A stretch of DNA of 64,000 nt from Streptomyces chartreusis. GTDB lineage: Bacteria > Actinomycetota > Actinomycetes > Streptomycetales > Streptomycetaceae. Of the stretch, positions 18,023-25,970 are shown piece by piece (within the stretch, counting starts at the first letter, position 1; each line of letters begins with the position of its first letter). The notes beneath the pieces are model-generated. The model saw nothing but the letters and a program-made list of their open reading frames with translations. It was not told the origin of the DNA and searched no databases. Position numbers and translations under genes: made by a program. The DNA is taken from the NCBI RefSeq assembly GCF_008704715.1, contig NZ_CP023689.1, positions 7,874,001-7,938,000 on the forward strand, written 5' to 3'.

Positions 18023-19534
18023 ATGACCGTACGGCGAGTAATGGGCATCGAGACGGAGTACGGGATCTCCGTCCCCGGCCACCCCAACGCCAATGCCATG
18101 CTCACCTCATCCCAGATCGTCAATGCCTACGCGGCGGCGATGCACCGGGCCCGCCGGGCCCGCTGGGACTTCGAGGAGGAGAACCCGCTGCGGGACGCGC
18201 GGGGCTTCGACCTCGCCCGTGAGGCCGCCGACTCCAGCCAGCTCACCGACGAGGACATCGGCCTCGCGAACGTGATCCTCACCAACGGAGCGCGGCTCTA
18301 CGTCGACCATGCGCACCCCGAGTACAGCTCGCCCGAGGTCACCAATCCGCGCGACGCCGTCCTGTGGGACAAGGCCGGCGAGCGCATCATGGCCGAGGCC
18401 GCCGAGCGGGCCGCCCAGCTCCCCGGCGCCCAGCCCATCCATCTCTACAAGAACAACACCGACAACAAGGGCGCCTCCTACGGCACGCACGAGAACTACC
18501 TGATGAAGCGGGAGACCGCCTTCTCGGACATCGTGCGCCACCTCACGCCCTTCTTCGTCTCCCGTCAGGTCTTCGCCGGAGCGGGCCGCGTGGGCATCGG
18601 TCAGGACGGCCACGAACACGGCTTCCAGCTCAGTCAGCGCGCGGACTACTTCGAGGTCGAGGTGGGGCTCGAGACCACCCTGAAGCGCCCGATCATCAAC
18701 ACCCGCGACGAGCCCCACGCCGACGCCGAGAAGTACCGCCGGCTCCACGTGATCATCGGCGACGCCAACCTCTCCGAGATCTCGACCTACCTCAAGCTGG
18801 GCACGACGGCCCTGGTCCTGTCCATGATCGAGGACGGCTTCATCGCGGTGGACCTGGCGGTCGACCAGCCCGTACGCACGCTGCACCAGGTCTCGCACGA
18901 CCCGTCCCTCAAGCGCCTGGTCACCCTCCGCAGCGGCCGCACACTCACCGCGGTTCAGCTCCAGATGGAGTACTACGAGCTGTCCCGCAAATACGTCGAG
19001 GAGCGCTTCGGCGCGGACGCCGACGAGCAGACCAAGGACGTCCTGGCCCGATGGGAGGACACCCTGAACCGGCTCGAACGCGACCCGATGAGCCTCTCCG
19101 GCGAGCTGGACTGGGTCGCCAAGCGGGAGCTCATGGAGGGCTACCGCCGCCGCGACGACCTCGACTGGGACGCGGCCAGGCTGCATCTGGTCGACCTCCA
19201 GTACGCCGACGTACGCCCCGAGAAGGGCCTCTACAACCGTCTGGTGGCCCGCGGACGCATCAAGCGCCTCCTGGACGAGCAGACCGTGGAGCGGGCGCAG
19301 GTGAAGCCTCCGGAGGACACCCGGGCCTACTTCCGGGGCCGCTGCCTGGAGCAATACGCCGACGACGTCGCCGCGGCCTCCTGGGACTCGGTCATCTTCG
19401 ATCTCCCGGGCCGCGACTCCCTCCAGCGGGTTCCAACCCTCGAACCGCTTCGCGGAACGCGAAATCACGTCAAGGAGCTCCTGGACCGCTGCCGGACGGC
19501 AGAAGACCTGGTCAGGGTCCTGTCAGGCAGCTGA
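18023..19534 (+). CDS. dop: Deamidase/depupylase of Pup
   Basis: Removes Pup from substrates and, where Pup ends in Gln, deamidates it. It is a paralogue of PafA with a glutamine-synthetase-like ATP site. The 503-residue protein has E10 in IETEYG and nucleophile D95 in LYVDHAHPEY, both matching the mycobacterial enzyme. It also has the Dop-specific insertion at about 48-80 (RWDFEEENPLRDARGFD). Start ATG 18023 has AAGGAGG 5 bases upstream; an in-frame start 45 bases earlier is less likely. It is upstream of pup. Because the Pup encoded here already ends in Glu, depupylation is probably its main job. Confidence 0.95.
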   Translation: MTVRRVMGIETEYGISVPGHPNANAMLTSSQIVNAYAAAMHRARRARWDFEEENPLRDARGFDLAREAADSSQLTDEDIGLANVILTNGARLYVDHAHPEYSSPEVTNPRDAVLWDKAGERIMAEAAERAAQLPGAQPIHLYKNNTDNKGASYGTHENYLMKRETAFSDIVRHLTPFFVSRQVFAGAGRVGIGQDGHEHGFQLSQRADYFEVEVGLETTLKRPIINTRDEPHADAEKYRRLHVIIGDANLSEISTYLKLGTTALVLSMIEDGFIAVDLAVDQPVRTLHQVSHDPSLKRLVTLRSGRTLTAVQLQMEYYELSRKYVEERFGADADEQTKDVLARWEDTLNRLERDPMSLSGELDWVAKRELMEGYRRRDDLDWDAARLHLVDLQYADVRPEKGLYNRLVARGRIKRLLDEQTVERAQVKPPEDTRAYFRGRCLEQYADDVAAASWDSVIFDLPGRDSLQRVPTLEPLRGTRNHVKELLDRCRTAEDLVRVLSGS

Positions 19535-19676
19535 TCGGCCTCCGGGTCCGCCCGGCCGGGGTCGGCCGGGCAGGGTGGAAAACCCGGCGTCCGGGAATCA
19601 TCGAGATGGCCCCCGTACGTTGGAGAAACTGCGGGGCCGATGTCAGACCCGGCTTGTAGGGTCTGATCATCACCGA

Positions 19677-19700
19677 TCGGCAGGAAAGCCGACCTGCCGA
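19677..19700 (+). other. Hairpin in the pup leader
   Basis: TCGGCAGG (19677-19684) pairs with CCTGCCGA (19693-19700), 32 bases before the pup start. A TAGGGT hexamer at 19657-19662 could be the -10 box of a pup promoter. The hairpin is in the right place to affect mRNA stability or initiation; its role is unknown. Confidence 0.35.
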
Positions 19701-19732
19701 ACATGTCGGGCGACACGAGCGGGGTGAGGGAT

Positions 19733-19951
19733 ATGGCAACCAAGGACACCGGCGGCGGACAGCAGAAGGCCACGCGCTCCACCGAGGAGGTCGAGGAGCA
19801 GGCTGCGGAGACGCAGGCCTCCGAGGACCTCAAGGAGCGCCAGGAGAAGCTCAGCGACGACGTGGACTCCGTCCTGGACGAGATCGACGACGTGCTCGAG
19901 GAGAACGCAGAGGACTTCGTCCGGTCCTTTGTCCAAAAGGGCGGGGAGTAG
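19733..19951 (+). CDS. pup: Prokaryotic ubiquitin-like protein Pup
   Basis: Small, acidic, largely disordered tag attached through its C-terminal Glu to lysines of target proteins, directing them to the proteasome. It has 72 residues: an N-terminal MATKDTGGGQQKATRS that threads into the ATPase, an ARC-binding helical segment (about 25-55, EDLKERQEKLSDDVDSVLDE), and the C-terminus FVQKGGE. The gene encodes the ligation-ready Glu form. Start ATG 19733 with GGTGAGG just upstream is preferred; an upstream in-frame ATG would add ten unrelated residues. Confidence 0.97.
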   Translation: MATKDTGGGQQKATRSTEEVEEQAAETQASEDLKERQEKLSDDVDSVLDEIDDVLEENAEDFVRSFVQKGGE

Positions 19952-19989
19952 CCGCTTTTCCCCTTCGAATCGAAGGTGAACGGGGTGGC

Positions 19990-20369
19990 GTGGTGGTCGG
20001 CGAGCCGGAGATGAGGCGCTGCGTGCGGCGCGGCGGATTCACGCCGTGCGCAGCCTTCGCGCCCGGGCGCCCACCCCTCGCCGGCTCGCGGCACCACGGT
20101 CGTGCGCGCCCTGCCGCGTCCGGCCGGAACCGGGATGCCCACCGGCTCCCGGCGGCTCCGCGTCATCTGTCCGAAGGCCGCGGCCGTTCATGTGGATCAC
20201 AGCCACAAGACGGGTAGGGTCCGTGGCGTACTGTGCTTCAACTGCAATTCGGCCATCGGCCAGTTGGGGGGAGAACCCCGACGCCGTCTGCCGGGCCGCC
20301 GCTTATCCGGAAGGAATCGCGTGGAAGCCAACACTCGTAGCACCGGGCGTCTACCAGCTGCCTTCCTGA
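19990..20369 (+). pseudogene. Decayed endonuclease VII-type HNH nuclease gene
   Basis: Pieces of one HNH endonuclease (endonuclease VII family) lie in different frames. An N-terminal Cys-containing part (EMRRCVRRGGFTPCAAFAPG) is in the frame starting GTG 19990. A possible Cys pair SCAPCRV near 20100 is in another frame. The catalytic ββα core (VHVDHSHKTGRVRGVLCFNC, about 20185-20245) is in the prcB frame. The C-terminus (ENPDAVCRAAAYPEG, then AWKPTLVAPGVYQLPS, ending 20369) is in a third. The last shift falls in a run of six G at about 20265-20271, where five would restore the frame. The central part also looks shortened. I recall an intact gene here in other Streptomyces, between pup and prcB and overlapping prcB. 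Confidence 0.75.
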
Positions 20370-21166
20370 CGCCTGGGTCGTCCTCCTTCATGGACTTTCT
20401 CTCCGACCACCAGCCGGAGCTGCTGCCCGGCAAGCGTCAACTCCCGCCCACGCAGGGCGTGATCGAGGCGCCGCACGGCACGACCATCGTCGCCGTCACG
20501 TTCCCCGGAGGCGTCGTCCTCGCCGGTGACCGCCGCGCCACCATGGGCAACGTCATCGCGCAGCGCGACATCGAGAAGGTGTTCCCCGCCGACGAGTACT
20601 CGGCCGTGGGCATCGCCGGTACGGCCGGTCTGGCCGTCGAGATGGTCAAGCTCTTCCAGCTGGAGCTGGAGCACTTCGAGAAGGTCGAGGGCGCCCAGCT
20701 GTCGCTGGAGGGCAAGGCGAACCGGCTGTCGACCATGATCCGCTCCAACCTCGGCATGGCCATGCAGGGGCTGGCCGTGGTGCCGCTCTTCGCCGGGTAC
20801 GACGTGGACCGGGAGAGGGGACGGATCTTCTCCTACGACGTCACCGGTGGCCGTTCCGAGGAGCACGGTTTCGCCGCCACCGGCTCCGGTTCGATCTTCG
20901 CGCGTGGCGCCATGAAGAAGCTCTTCCGTGATGATCTGAGCGAGGCCGACGCCACGACGCTCGTGGTGCAGGCCCTGTACGACGCGGCCGACGACGACTC
21001 GGCGACCGGTGGTCCCGATGTCGCCCGCCGGATCTACCCGATCGTCACCGTGATCACCGAGGACGGCTTCCGCCGGCTGGGCGACGACGAGTCCTCCGAG
21101 ATCGCCCGCTCGATCCTGGAGCGGCGTCTGGAGCAGCCCGACGGCCCGCGGGCCGCGCTGCTGTAG
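20321..21166 (+). CDS. prcB: 20S proteasome beta subunit
   Basis: Catalytic subunit of the proteasome core, 281 residues as a precursor. A 53-residue propeptide ends ...IEAPHG. Cleavage exposes catalytic Thr54 in TTIVAVTFPGG, which acts as an N-terminal nucleophile. The Lys equivalent lies downstream in the NTN-hydrolase fold, which also shows VVLAGDRRAT. Start GTG 20321 with AAGGAA upstream gives the known propeptide length. The reading frame is open upstream to 20015 through the HNH remnant, so a longer fusion is possible on paper but unlikely to be the normal product. It is followed by prcA after 60 bases. Confidence 0.95.
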   Translation: MEANTRSTGRLPAAFLTPGSSSFMDFLSDHQPELLPGKRQLPPTQGVIEAPHGTTIVAVTFPGGVVLAGDRRATMGNVIAQRDIEKVFPADEYSAVGIAGTAGLAVEMVKLFQLELEHFEKVEGAQLSLEGKANRLSTMIRSNLGMAMQGLAVVPLFAGYDVDRERGRIFSYDVTGGRSEEHGFAATGSGSIFARGAMKKLFRDDLSEADATTLVVQALYDAADDDSATGGPDVARRIYPIVTVITEDGFRRLGDDESSEIARSILERRLEQPDGPRAALL

Positions 21167-21226
21167 GCGCGGGTTCCGTCTTATCAAGGTGATCCTGTGA
21201 CTTCGACAGAAAGGGACGGATAACCG

Positions 21227-21997
21227 GTGTCGACGCCGTTCTATGTCTCACCCCAGCAGGCCATGGCCGACCGGGCGGAGTACGCCCGCAAGGGCATCGC
21301 GCGTGGTCGCAGCCTGGTCGTGCTCCAGTACGCCGACGGCATCGTGTTCGTCGGCGAGAACCCGTCCCGTGCGCTGCACAAGTTCAGCGAGATCTACGAC
21401 CGCATCGGCTTCGCGGCGGCCGGCAAGTACAACGAGTACGAGAACCTGCGGATCGGCGGCGTGCGGTATGCCGACCTCCGTGGTTACACATATGACCGTG
21501 ACGACGTGACCGCCCGCGGTCTGGCCAACGTCTACGCCCAGACGCTGGGCACGATCTTCTCCTCCGCGGCCGAGAAGCCGTACGAGGTGGAGCTGGTCGT
21601 CGCCGAGGTCGGCGCGACGCCGGAGGGCGACCAGATCTACCGGCTGCCGCACGACGGATCGATCGTGGACGAGCACGGCTCGGTCGCGGTCGGCGGCAAC
21701 GCGGAACTGATCAGCAACTATCTGGACCAGCGCCATCAGGACGGCATGACCCTCGCCGAGGCGCTGAAGCTGGCCGTGCAGGCGCTGTCGCGCGAGTCGA
21801 ACGGCACTCAGCGGGAGATCCCCGCGGAGCGCCTGGAGGTCGCGGTGCTGGACCGTACGCGTCCGCAGTCGCGCAAGTTCAAGCGCATCGTCGGCCGTCA
21901 GCTCGACCGGCTCCTCGAGGCCGGCGGAGCGGCCACCGAGGCCGAGAGCGCCGAGGACGACGAGTCCTCCGAGGAGTCCGGCGCTGCCGAGGAGTAG
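21227..21997 (+). CDS. prcA: 20S proteasome alpha subunit
   Basis: Structural outer-ring subunit that gates substrate entry and binds the C-terminal QYL of the ATPase; 256 residues. The N-terminal MSTPFYVSPQQAMADRAEYA is the alpha-type gate and H0 helix. The NTN fold lacks the catalytic Thr. The C-terminus is a Glu/Ser-rich tail (ESAEDDESSEESGAAEE). Start GTG 21227 follows AAGGGACGG. It is cotranscribed with prcB, and a perfect 15-base terminator follows. Confidence 0.96.
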   Translation: MSTPFYVSPQQAMADRAEYARKGIARGRSLVVLQYADGIVFVGENPSRALHKFSEIYDRIGFAAAGKYNEYENLRIGGVRYADLRGYTYDRDDVTARGLANVYAQTLGTIFSSAAEKPYEVELVVAEVGATPEGDQIYRLPHDGSIVDEHGSVAVGGNAELISNYLDQRHQDGMTLAEALKLAVQALSRESNGTQREIPAERLEVAVLDRTRPQSRKFKRIVGRQLDRLLEAGGAATEAESAEDDESSEESGAAEE

Positions 21998-22022
21998 TCC
22001 CACCGGCTTCACCCCGCCCGTA

Positions 22023-22055
22023 CTGTGCCCCGGCCGACCCTCGGCCGGGGCACAG
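22023..22055. terminator. Bidirectional terminator between prcA and the LacI gene
   Basis: Perfect stem CTGTGCCCCGGCCGA (22023-22037) with its complement at 22041-22055 and a 3-base loop, between convergent genes. Confidence 0.88.
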
Positions 22056-22072
22056 GGCGTGTCCGGGGGCCG

Positions 22073-23089
22073 TCAGGGGGCGCTGGGCGGGGCTGTGGAG
22101 CCTCGTACGACGAGCTGGACCGGAATGTCGCCCTCTTCCGGCTCGCGGCCTTCCAGGACCGCCAGAAGGGCCTGCATGCCGCGCTCGCCGAACAGTTCCG
22201 CGTCCAGCCGGACGGTGGTGAGTTCGGGGTCGATGGCGGTGGCGAGGGCGAGGTCGTCGAGGCCGGTGACGGAGATGTCGTCGGGGATGCGCAGGCCCAG
22301 GCGCCGTACGGCCTTGTAGGCGCCGGCGGCGAGCTTGTCGTCGTCGCAGATGATCGCGGTGGGGCGGGGGTCCTGGGCGGCGAGCGCGGTTTCGGCCGCG
22401 GTGCGGGCCGCGTCGATGGAGATGGGGGCGCGTACGGTCCGCAGTGAGGTGCCGGGCGTCCCGGCGAGCCGCGTGGCCAGCTCGTGTGCGCGCACTTCGA
22501 ACGTCCAGGACGCGATGTCGGCCGCCAGGTGCAGGAAGCGGCGGTGGCCGAGGCCCAGCAGGTGCTCGGTGACCTGACGGACGCCGTCGGCGATGTCCAG
22601 GTTCACGGTCGCGCCGCCGAGGCTGCCCGCGGGGTCGCTGTCGAGCATGACGAGGGGCAGCTGGTCGCCGCGGATGGCGGTGAGGGCGTCGGCGGCCATG
22701 GAGGAGGCGATGACGCCGTCCAGGGCGGCCTGGGCGGAGGCGAAGGGGTTGCGGGCGGGGCCGATGCCTTCGGGGGAGGGGTAGAGGACCACGCCGAAGC
22801 CGTGCCGGGCGGCCACGCGGGCGGCACCGGTGTAGACGCCGGCGAAGAATTCCGTGGTGAGGGCCGGGACCACCAGGAGTACCGTGCGGGTGTGGCCGAG
22901 GCGCAGGTTGCGGGCCGCGAGGTTGGGCCGGTAGCCGAGCTCGCGGGCTGCCTCGCGTACGCGTTCGGCCGTGGCCGCGGAGACGCGGCCGCGCCATTTG
23001 TCGCCCAGGACGAGGGAGACCGCGGCCTGGGAGACGCCCGCGGCCTGGGCGACGTCCCGGCTGGTGGGGCGCGTGCTGCCGTGTGCCAC
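22073..23089 (-). CDS. LacI-family transcriptional regulator
   Basis: DNA-binding repressor of 338 residues. The N-terminal LacI helix-turn-helix (about 8-55, TSRDVAQAAGVSQAAVSLVL) and hinge region are followed by a periplasmic-binding-protein-like effector domain (about 65-335). Start GTG 23089 has AAGGAG about 9 bases upstream. It is divergent from the MFS gene. The inverted repeat between them suggests it controls that exporter and itself. The effector is unknown; a sugar is typical of the family but not shown by context. I recall the pair at the same place, between prcA and pafA, in other Streptomyces. Confidence 0.9.
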   Translation of the reverse strand: MAHGSTRPTSRDVAQAAGVSQAAVSLVLGDKWRGRVSAATAERVREAARELGYRPNLAARNLRLGHTRTVLLVVPALTTEFFAGVYTGAARVAARHGFGVVLYPSPEGIGPARNPFASAQAALDGVIASSMAADALTAIRGDQLPLVMLDSDPAGSLGGATVNLDIADGVRQVTEHLLGLGHRRFLHLAADIASWTFEVRAHELATRLAGTPGTSLRTVRAPISIDAARTAAETALAAQDPRPTAIICDDDKLAAGAYKAVRRLGLRIPDDISVTGLDDLALATAIDPELTTVRLDAELFGERGMQALLAVLEGREPEEGDIPVQLVVRGSTAPPSAP

Positions 23090-23133
23090 CGTCCGCCTAC
23101 TCCTTCACCTGGACTCGTGAACAGCGCACATGG

Positions 23134-23160
23134 TACGTATGACGAAGGACGTTATACGTA
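23134..23160. promoter_or_regulatory. Candidate LacI-type operator
   Basis: TACGTAT (23134-23140) and its exact complement ATACGTA (23154-23160) flank a 13-base spacer in the 98-base gap between the divergent LacI and MFS genes. The A/T-richness stands out here. It is the obvious site for control of both promoters. Confidence 0.55.
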
Positions 23161-23187
23161 AAACTTCAGCGGAGGGCGGCGCGGCCG

Positions 23188-24447
23188 ATGACCGGCGCAT
23201 ACGTGGAGATCCTCAGGGCGAGGCATGCCGCCCGGCTGCTCGTCGGCACCCTCATAGGCCGGCTGCCGAACGCCGTCGCCGCGCTCGCGATCCTGCTGTT
23301 CGTGCGCGCCGAGGGCGGCTCCTACAGCCTCGCCGGCGCACTGGCGGCCGTGTACGGCGTCGCCAACGCGATCGGCCAGCCGGTGCTGGGACGCATCGTG
23401 GACCTGCACGGCCAGCCGCGGGTGCAGCTGCCCGCCGCGATCGCCTCGGCGCTGGCCATGGCCGTGTTCGCCTTCGTGGGCATCTCCCCGCTGCCGCTCG
23501 CCTACGCGGCCGTGGCCGCCGCCGGACTCTTCACGCCGCCCCTGGAAGGCGGTCTGCGGGCCCTGTGGGGCTCGGTCCTCCACAAGGAGGGCCAGGTGCA
23601 CACCGCGTACGCCATGGACGCCGTGGCCCAGGAAGTCATGTTCACCGTGGGACCGTTGCTGCTGACCCTGTGTGCCTCGCTGTGGTCGGCCCAGGCGGCG
23701 CTGCTCGTGCTGAACGTCATCGGGGTGCTGGGCGCCCTGTCGGTAGTCGTGTCGCCGCCCTCGCGCGCGTGGCGCTCGGCACCGCGCGAGGCGCACTGGC
23801 TGGGTGCGCTGCGCTCGCCGGGCCTGCTGGCGCTGCTCGGGGCCTTCCTGTTCGTCGGCGTGGCGATGGGGTCCATCGCGGTGGCGGCGGTGTCGTACGC
23901 GGACGACCACGGCGGTGACGTGGTGTACGGCTGGCTGATGGCGGGGCTGGGGCTGGGCGCCCTGATCGGCGGGACGGCGTACGGGGCGCGGCAGTGGGGC
24001 GGTGAGCCCGCGCGGCGACTGCGGGTGCTGGTGGCCCTTCTGGCGGTGTGTTACCTGCCGCTGATGCTGATGCCAGGAGCGGTCGCCATGACCTTCCTCG
24101 CGGTGCTCGCCGGAGTCTTCCTGGCGCCGTGCATCGCGTGTGCCTTCGTGCTCGTCGACCGGCACGCGCCGCAGGGCACCGTCACCGAGGCGTTCTCCTG
24201 GCTTGTGACGACGTTCACCGTGGGCGCGTCCGTCGGAACGGGCCTCGCGGGGCCGGTGGTCGAGGCCGGCGGGGCCTTCTGGGGTTTCGCCGTGCCGGGT
24301 GGCGCGGGGGCCGTGTCATTGCTGGTCCTGCTGGCCACCGGAAGGGTCCTCGCAGCTCCCGGCAGGGGTGCGGTGGTTGCGGCTTCATCGGAAAATGATC
24401 CAAACCGTGCCGTCGAACCCCGTTTCAGCTCAGGGGATCGGGCGTAA
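23188..24447 (+). CDS. Major facilitator superfamily transporter
   Basis: Integral membrane protein of 419 residues with about 12 hydrophobic helices. An MFS loop between helices 2 and 3 reads GQPVLGRIVDLHGQPR. Probably a proton-driven exporter; the substrate is unknown. Start ATG 23188 has GGAGGG about 10 bases upstream. It is divergently transcribed from the LacI regulator. Its stop codon TAA (24445-24447) lies inside the predicted -10 box of pafA. Confidence 0.88.
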   Translation: MTGAYVEILRARHAARLLVGTLIGRLPNAVAALAILLFVRAEGGSYSLAGALAAVYGVANAIGQPVLGRIVDLHGQPRVQLPAAIASALAMAVFAFVGISPLPLAYAAVAAAGLFTPPLEGGLRALWGSVLHKEGQVHTAYAMDAVAQEVMFTVGPLLLTLCASLWSAQAALLVLNVIGVLGALSVVVSPPSRAWRSAPREAHWLGALRSPGLLALLGAFLFVGVAMGSIAVAAVSYADDHGGDVVYGWLMAGLGLGALIGGTAYGARQWGGEPARRLRVLVALLAVCYLPLMLMPGAVAMTFLAVLAGVFLAPCIACAFVLVDRHAPQGTVTEAFSWLVTTFTVGASVGTGLAGPVVEAGGAFWGFAVPGGAGAVSLLVLLATGRVLAAPGRGAVVAASSENDPNRAVEPRFSSGDRA

Positions 24448-24450
24448 TGT
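24445..24450 (+). promoter_or_regulatory. -10 element of a predicted leaderless pafA transcript
   Basis: TAATGT ends 6 bases before the pafA ATG at 24457, with TTTCAG about 16 bases farther upstream as a possible -35. No ribosome site is at normal distance. Confidence 0.5.
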
Positions 24451-24456
24451 TCAGTC

Positions 24457-25818
24457 ATGGACCGCCGCATTTTCGGGCTGGAGAACGAGTACGGCGTCAC
24501 ATGTACGTTCAGGGGACAGCGCCGCCTGTCTCCCGACGAGGTGGCGCGGTACCTCTTCCGCCGTGTCGTGTCATGGGGCCGCAGCAGCAATGTCTTTCTG
24601 CGAAACGGCGCCCGCCTCTATCTCGACGTGGGATCACATCCGGAATACGCCACACCGGAATGTGACAACGTGACCGAACTGGTCACCCACGACAAAGCGG
24701 GCGAGCGCATTCTCGAAGGACTCCTGGTGGACGCCGAACGACGCCTGCACGAGGAGGGAATCGCGGGCGACGTCTACCTCTTCAAGAACAACACCGACTC
24801 GGCCGGTAACTCCTACGGTTGCCACGAGAACTATCTCGTGGCGCGGCACGGAGAGTTCTCCCGGCTCGCGGACATCCTCATCCCGTTCCTGGTCACCAGG
24901 CAGCTTCTCTGCGGCGCCGGCAAGGTGCTGCAGACCCCGCGGGGCGCGGTGTACTGCGTCAGCCAGCGGGCAGAGCACATCTGGGAGGGCGTCTCCTCGG
25001 CGACGACCCGCTCCCGGCCGATCATCAACACGCGCGACGAACCGCACGCGGACGCGGAGCGCTACCGCCGCCTCCACGTCATCGTGGGCGACTCGAACAT
25101 GTCCGAGACGACCATGCTCCTCAAGGTCGGCGCCACCGACCTGGTGCTGCGCATGATCGAGGCGGGCACCGTGATGCGCGACCTGACCCTGGAGAACCCC
25201 ATCCGGGCGATCCGCGAGGTCAGCCACGACATCACAGGGCGGCGCAAGGTGCGCCTGGCCAGTGGCCGCGAGGCCTCCGCGCTGGAGGTGCAGCGCGAGT
25301 ACTACGAGAAGGCCGTGGACTTCTGCGAGCGCCGCGGCATCCGCACCGGCACCGTCGAGCAGGTCCTGGAGCTGTGGGGCCGCACCCTGGACTCGATCGA
25401 GTCCGAGGACCTCGACCGCATCGGCACCGAGATCGACTGGGTCATGAAGTACAAGCTCATCGAGCGGTACCGGGCCAAGCACAACATGACCATGTCGCAT
25501 CCGAGGGTCGCTCAGATAGACCTCGCCTACCACGACATCCACCGGCGTCGTGGCCTCTACTACCTGCTGGAGAAGAAGGGTCAAGCGGCGCGCATCTGCA
25601 ACGACTTGAAGATCTTCGAAGGCAAGTCCGTTCCGCCGCAGACCACTCGGGCCCGGCTGCGCGGCGATTTCATCCGCAGGGCCCAGGAACAGCGCCGCGA
25701 CTTCACCGTCGACTGGGTCCACCTCAAGCTCAACGACCAGGCGCAGCGCACCGTCCTGTGCAAGGACCCGTTCCGTTCGGTGGACGACCGGGTGGAGAAA
25801 CTCATCGCCGGAATGTGA
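24457..25818 (+). CDS. pafA: Pup-protein ligase
   Basis: Forms the isopeptide bond between the Pup C-terminal Glu side chain and a target lysine using ATP; 453 residues. The glutamine-synthetase-like fold starts MDRRIFGLENEYG with E9. The catalytic base is D57 in LYLDVGSHPEY. HENYLV and IINTRDEPHADAERYRRLHV are shared with Dop. The Dop-specific insertion is absent, which separates the two paralogues. The start has no Shine-Dalgarno sequence and fits leaderless initiation. It is separated from the rest of the proteasome block by the LacI/MFS pair and followed by a strong terminator. Confidence 0.96.
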   Translation: MDRRIFGLENEYGVTCTFRGQRRLSPDEVARYLFRRVVSWGRSSNVFLRNGARLYLDVGSHPEYATPECDNVTELVTHDKAGERILEGLLVDAERRLHEEGIAGDVYLFKNNTDSAGNSYGCHENYLVARHGEFSRLADILIPFLVTRQLLCGAGKVLQTPRGAVYCVSQRAEHIWEGVSSATTRSRPIINTRDEPHADAERYRRLHVIVGDSNMSETTMLLKVGATDLVLRMIEAGTVMRDLTLENPIRAIREVSHDITGRRKVRLASGREASALEVQREYYEKAVDFCERRGIRTGTVEQVLELWGRTLDSIESEDLDRIGTEIDWVMKYKLIERYRAKHNMTMSHPRVAQIDLAYHDIHRRRGLYYLLEKKGQAARICNDLKIFEGKSVPPQTTRARLRGDFIRRAQEQRRDFTVDWVHLKLNDQAQRTVLCKDPFRSVDDRVEKLIAGM

Positions 25819-25878
25819 GGCATTCGCTGAGACCGGCCTGACATCGCACAGCGGTCACATCCGGCCGGAACGCAACAC

Positions 25879-25910
25879 GGGCGCCGTACGTTTCCCGTAC
25901 GGCGCCCTTC
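25879..25910 (+). terminator. Terminator after pafA
   Basis: Perfect 12-base stem GGGCGCCGTACG / CGTACGGCGCCC around a TTTCC loop, followed by TTCTC. Confidence 0.85.
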
Positions 25911-25970
25911 TCACGCCGTAGAGTTGCGCGCACGCCATCCACAAGATCGACCGATTACGAGGCCCCCACC

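Noticed and set aside
20015..20320. N-terminal extension of PrcB as a genuine HNH-proteasome fusion protein
   Set aside because: PrcB has a normal start with a ribosome site and the known 53-residue propeptide; the upstream frame is better explained by frameshifted nuclease remains.
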